64,000 nt of DNA. Source: Cylindrotheca closterium (taxonomy: Eukaryota > Bacillariophyta > Bacillariophyceae > Bacillariales > Bacillariaceae). A program made the translations under genes and the position numbers. Positions 61,656 to 64,000 of the stretch are shown here, piece after piece. The first letter of the stretch is position 1, and every line of letters starts with the position of its first letter. The notes under the pieces were generated by a model, which saw only the letters and a program-made list of their open reading frames with translations, ran no database searches and was not told where the DNA came from. Where the stretch lies: positions 411,873 to 475,872 of the forward strand of contig CAKOGP040000113.1 in assembly GCA_933822405.4 (NCBI GenBank), read 5' to 3'.

Positions 61656-61898
61656 TGCGGATGTAGACTAGTCAAAACAGGTAGACGTTGATCTGATGTA
61701 CAATGCTTATGTTTATGCTTGCTTGCTTGCTTGTGGGCAAATCAATCAATTTTAATATTTTATTACCCGACTAGTCCGATCGATTGGACCTTGAGTCCAA
61801 TGGATCGACTGAGGTGACTACTTGTCGTGTGACGACCTGGCGACGACTGAAAACCGCAACCACATATCCGACTATTGGCATTATTGTTTTATTGCAAC

Positions 61899-63049
61899 AT
61901 GTCATCTTCGTGCAACTTGCAACTGCCAGTCTTGCAGACTTGGATAAAGATCATCGCTGTCCAAGTAGGACTGGTTCTGTTTGTGGCGATACCACAGGGT
62001 CTTATTTTCTACTATACTTATGCGAAAAAAATGCTCGATCGTCGTCGTCGTCAACTTCCAACGGATTGACCACGATACTGGGCCTCGTCACAGCATTCAA
62101 AATGCCTGCCGCTGTGTCTACAATCATGATGTATGTAACACAAGAAGAAATGGTTCATTGGATGATCTCATTTGTGGCATCCTGTGTTGGATTCGCGTCA
62201 GTCTTCAAATCCATTGCAGTCATCTTCCATAATTATCCTCCCGAAGTGGACCAAGATTTAAGATCCTTTCTGTGTTGGTATATATCCTTCACCGAGCCGG
62301 TTTTTGTCAAGGATAAATTGAAGAGGGTGACCATTCCAGAGATATTGGATCGAGGTGCATTGTTGATGGGCAAGATACTTGGCCTATTCACTCTGCTGAG
62401 TATCTTTCGATCCTTTGGGTTGTACCCATCGCAATACACCAGCATATCCCAGTTATTACCTTCCGCTATTACCCCTCTGATAGATGGTTTTGTACATGTC
62501 TGGTTCATCTACTTTTTCCTATCGTTTGCCATTGACTTTGGTATGCTCTTCTATTCGGTTCTGTTTGGAGCAAGCGTGGAACCTGGGTTTTTCAATCCCT
62601 TGCTGACATCCCGATCCTTGCGAGAGTGCTGGGCGCAAAAGTGGAACCTATCGGTCCAAAGCTTGTTGAAGCGTAACGTGTATATTCCTTGTCGCAAGGC
62701 TGGTGTTCGAAGAGAGTTGTCGACAGTGTTGACCTTTTTGGCGTCAGGACTATTGCACGAGTACACCTTTTCCATACACAACACAGCCTCCTATCGAATA
62801 GGCGAGGCGACTATCTTTTTTACCATGATGGGCATACTGGTATTGGTGGAGGGAGCGATTGCAAAGATTATGCCAATAAATTTACAAGAGCTTGCCGAAC
62901 AGGTTCCCAGTGTTGTGATTTCATCAATCATGGTACTGTTGGTTGCAGCAGCTGTACCGTTATTCATTCGATCCTGGCTAGAATCGGGTGTTATCGATGC
63001 TACGAGTGAAATATTCCCTCACTTTCTTTGTACTTCAGAGAGCGGATAG
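61899..63049 (+). CDS. Wax synthase-like MBOAT acyltransferase, with intron or frameshift near the N-terminus
   Basis: The C-terminal ~310 residues form a membrane protein with eight or so hydrophobic segments and the wax-synthase signature SLRECWAQKWNLSVQSLLKR followed by FLASGLLHEYTFSIHN, where the His is catalytic in MBOAT enzymes; DGAT/wax-ester formation is the likely reaction. The N-terminus (MSSSCNLQLPVLQTWIKIIA) lies in another frame from ATG 61899. An intron of 44-53 bp, ending CACAG at 62093 and starting at one of the GTC steps 62041-62050, restores the frame (e.g. 151 + 956 bp, 368 residues). Its donor is weak (GTCAAC or GTCGTC), so a 1-nt frameshift in the A7 run near 62022 is the alternative. 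No in-frame ATG precedes 62101 in the downstream frame. Confidence 0.65.
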
Positions 63050-63125
63050 TTACTTTGAATATGGTCTATTGTAATTCTATTAATTTTTTTAAAAACAAAA
63101 TCTGTAATGATTGGATTGGAACCTT

Positions 63126-64000
63126 TCATGGATCGTTTCGGAACGAGTGCGAAAAGATGTTGTTTCGTTCGACGACAGCATTTGCAGTGTTATTGGAGCT
63201 CAGAGGACTTTCGGTTGCAGCAAATTCTGATGCGGGGAATAGATTGAGAAGACCAATATCCTTTTCGGGCACATTCCTGTCATGGAACTGCAAAAAGTAC
63301 ACTGGGATCGCAATCGCTGCCAAGAGAAGTAGGCATACCAGAGTTCGGACAAGTAATTGCCAGAAAGTTGTGCAACGACTTGGCGACCAACCCACAAATG
63401 GTGACGATTCACTAGAAGAGACCGACGGTGATTCCATATTTTGTGTCCCTGAGGAGTTGCTGTATTGTGTGGCCTCCACGTCGTAGTGCGATTCTGCACC
63501 TTGGCTCGTTAAACGAGCCTTGGCGCTTGTATGATTTGGAACTGTTACAGGATCGCTCAACTGCATTGACGGCTTTGCAGCCGAATTGGAAGGCAATTGG
63601 AAGTGTACCACCTTTTTTCTTGCTATGCTGCTCGACATGAAATTCTTCTTTTGATCTTCTACATCCGCATCATATGATAAGGGAGAATCATCCAGTGGAG
63701 AATCGGCAGGCATGCTGGCCGCAACATTTGTTTTCAATTTTGTCGGCCTAAGTTGCACCATCCGCTTTGGTTCCTGTTTCTGAGAAACTTTTGCTTTTGG
63801 TGGCGGTTCAGAGCGGAGTTGCCGGTTGGTCAACTTGTTCTTCAGCTCGTCTTGCATTGAGATTGGCTTTTTTGCATTTATTGGACTTGCTTGATTTGGG
63901 ACATATTCGGAGTGGGCTTGCCTCTTGACTAGCTTGTATTTGAGCTCATCTTGCATTGAGATTGGCTTCGCTGTATTACTTGCTGGACTTTCTCGTTTGG
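63126..64000 (-). CDS. Single-pass membrane protein with repeats, truncated at the window edge
   Basis: The frame ends at 63126 and stays open to the right edge, so the 5' part lies outside. At the N-terminal side, two copies of AKKPISMQDELK(N/Y)KL(T/V)(N/K)RQ, about 30 residues apart, continue to the edge as a third partial copy-like stretch. Then follow Lys/Pro/Ser-rich disordered sequence, RxRPTKLKTNVAA-like basic stretches, a membrane helix (LLVRTLVCLLLLAAIAIPVY, near 63310) and a ~60-residue Asn/Ser-rich tail outside or in a lumen. I recognise no family. The QDELKxKL motif is similar to short actin-binding or coiled helices, but that is only a resemblance. Confidence 0.6.
   Translation of the reverse strand, partial: KRESPASNTAKPISMQDELKYKLVKRQAHSEYVPNQASPINAKKPISMQDELKNKLTNRQLRSEPPPKAKVSQKQEPKRMVQLRPTKLKTNVAASMPADSPLDDSPLSYDADVEDQKKNFMSSSIARKKVVHFQLPSNSAAKPSMQLSDPVTVPNHTSAKARLTSQGAESHYDVEATQYSNSSGTQNMESPSVSSSESSPFVGWSPSRCTTFWQLLVRTLVCLLLLAAIAIPVYFLQFHDRNVPEKDIGLLNLFPASEFAATESPLSSNNTANAVVERNNIFSHSFRNDP

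Overview
The window is nuclear DNA of a photosynthetic stramenopile, most likely a (pennate) diatom. Genes are densely packed on both strands and carry zero to two short GT-AG introns (about 45-190 bp). Many predicted plastid proteins begin with a signal peptide followed by an ASAFAP-like motif (FNR, KAS III, KAS II, GluRS, a MATE transporter, an EamA transporter, an acyltransferase). A secreted Ser/Lys/Gly-rich repeat protein of silaffin type also points to a diatom. I see no rRNA, tRNA, CRISPR, IS element or organellar sequence. I cannot name the species. Splice sites were placed by hand from the reading frame, GT-AG signals and family conservation, so exon ends are predictions.

Layout. 0.5-8.5 kb: plastid ferredoxin-NADP reductase (-), glutamyl-tRNA synthetase with a C-terminal EMAPII-type tRNA-binding domain (-), a DNAJC11-like J-protein (+), and a prolyl-4-hydroxylase-like dioxygenase with a hydrophobic insertion (-). 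8.7-15 kb: membrane-anchored phytochelatin synthase (+), MAPR/cytochrome-b5-like protein (+), RanBP2-zinc-finger tail-anchored protein (-), acyltransferase-3 membrane enzyme (+). 15-19 kb: a secreted PhoX/DUF839 protein with four Cys-rich repeats (-) and holocytochrome c synthase (+). 19-29 kb: F-box protein (+), a second RanBP2-zinc-finger membrane protein (+), an LYR-motif protein (-), a broken Qb-SNARE (+), a plastid MATE transporter (-). 30-36 kb: silaffin-like protein (+), divergent cyclophilin (+), and KAS III (-) head-to-head with KAS II (+). 36-48 kb: a double glycosyltransferase (+), ALDH3 (-), VTC4 polyphosphate polymerase (+), EF-hand protein (-), mitoferrin-like carrier (+), multi-pass protein (+). 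48-64 kb: a 1186-residue protein with an internal duplication (-), two convergent four-TM paralogues, an EamA transporter (-), propionyl-CoA carboxylase alpha (+), a TraB protein (-), a probable thylakoid-lumen protein (+), a basic repeat protein (-), a wax-synthase-like MBOAT (+) and an edge-truncated membrane protein (-).

Themes. Plastid functions are fatty-acid synthesis (fabH/fabF sharing one 0.5-kb promoter region), electron transfer (FNR) and transport. Mitochondrial functions are haem attachment to cytochrome c, iron import, LYR, DNAJC11, propionyl-CoA carboxylase and a cyclophilin-like protein. PhoX and VTC4 both concern phosphate, and phytochelatin synthase concerns metal stress. The most novel-looking items are the silaffin-like protein, the Cys-repeat PhoX with a repeated intron position, the dioxygenase split by a membrane segment, the duplicated unknown modules, the lineage-type paralogue families and the nonsense-interrupted SNARE. 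A TACTGTA/TACAGTA palindromic motif recurs in the spacers.
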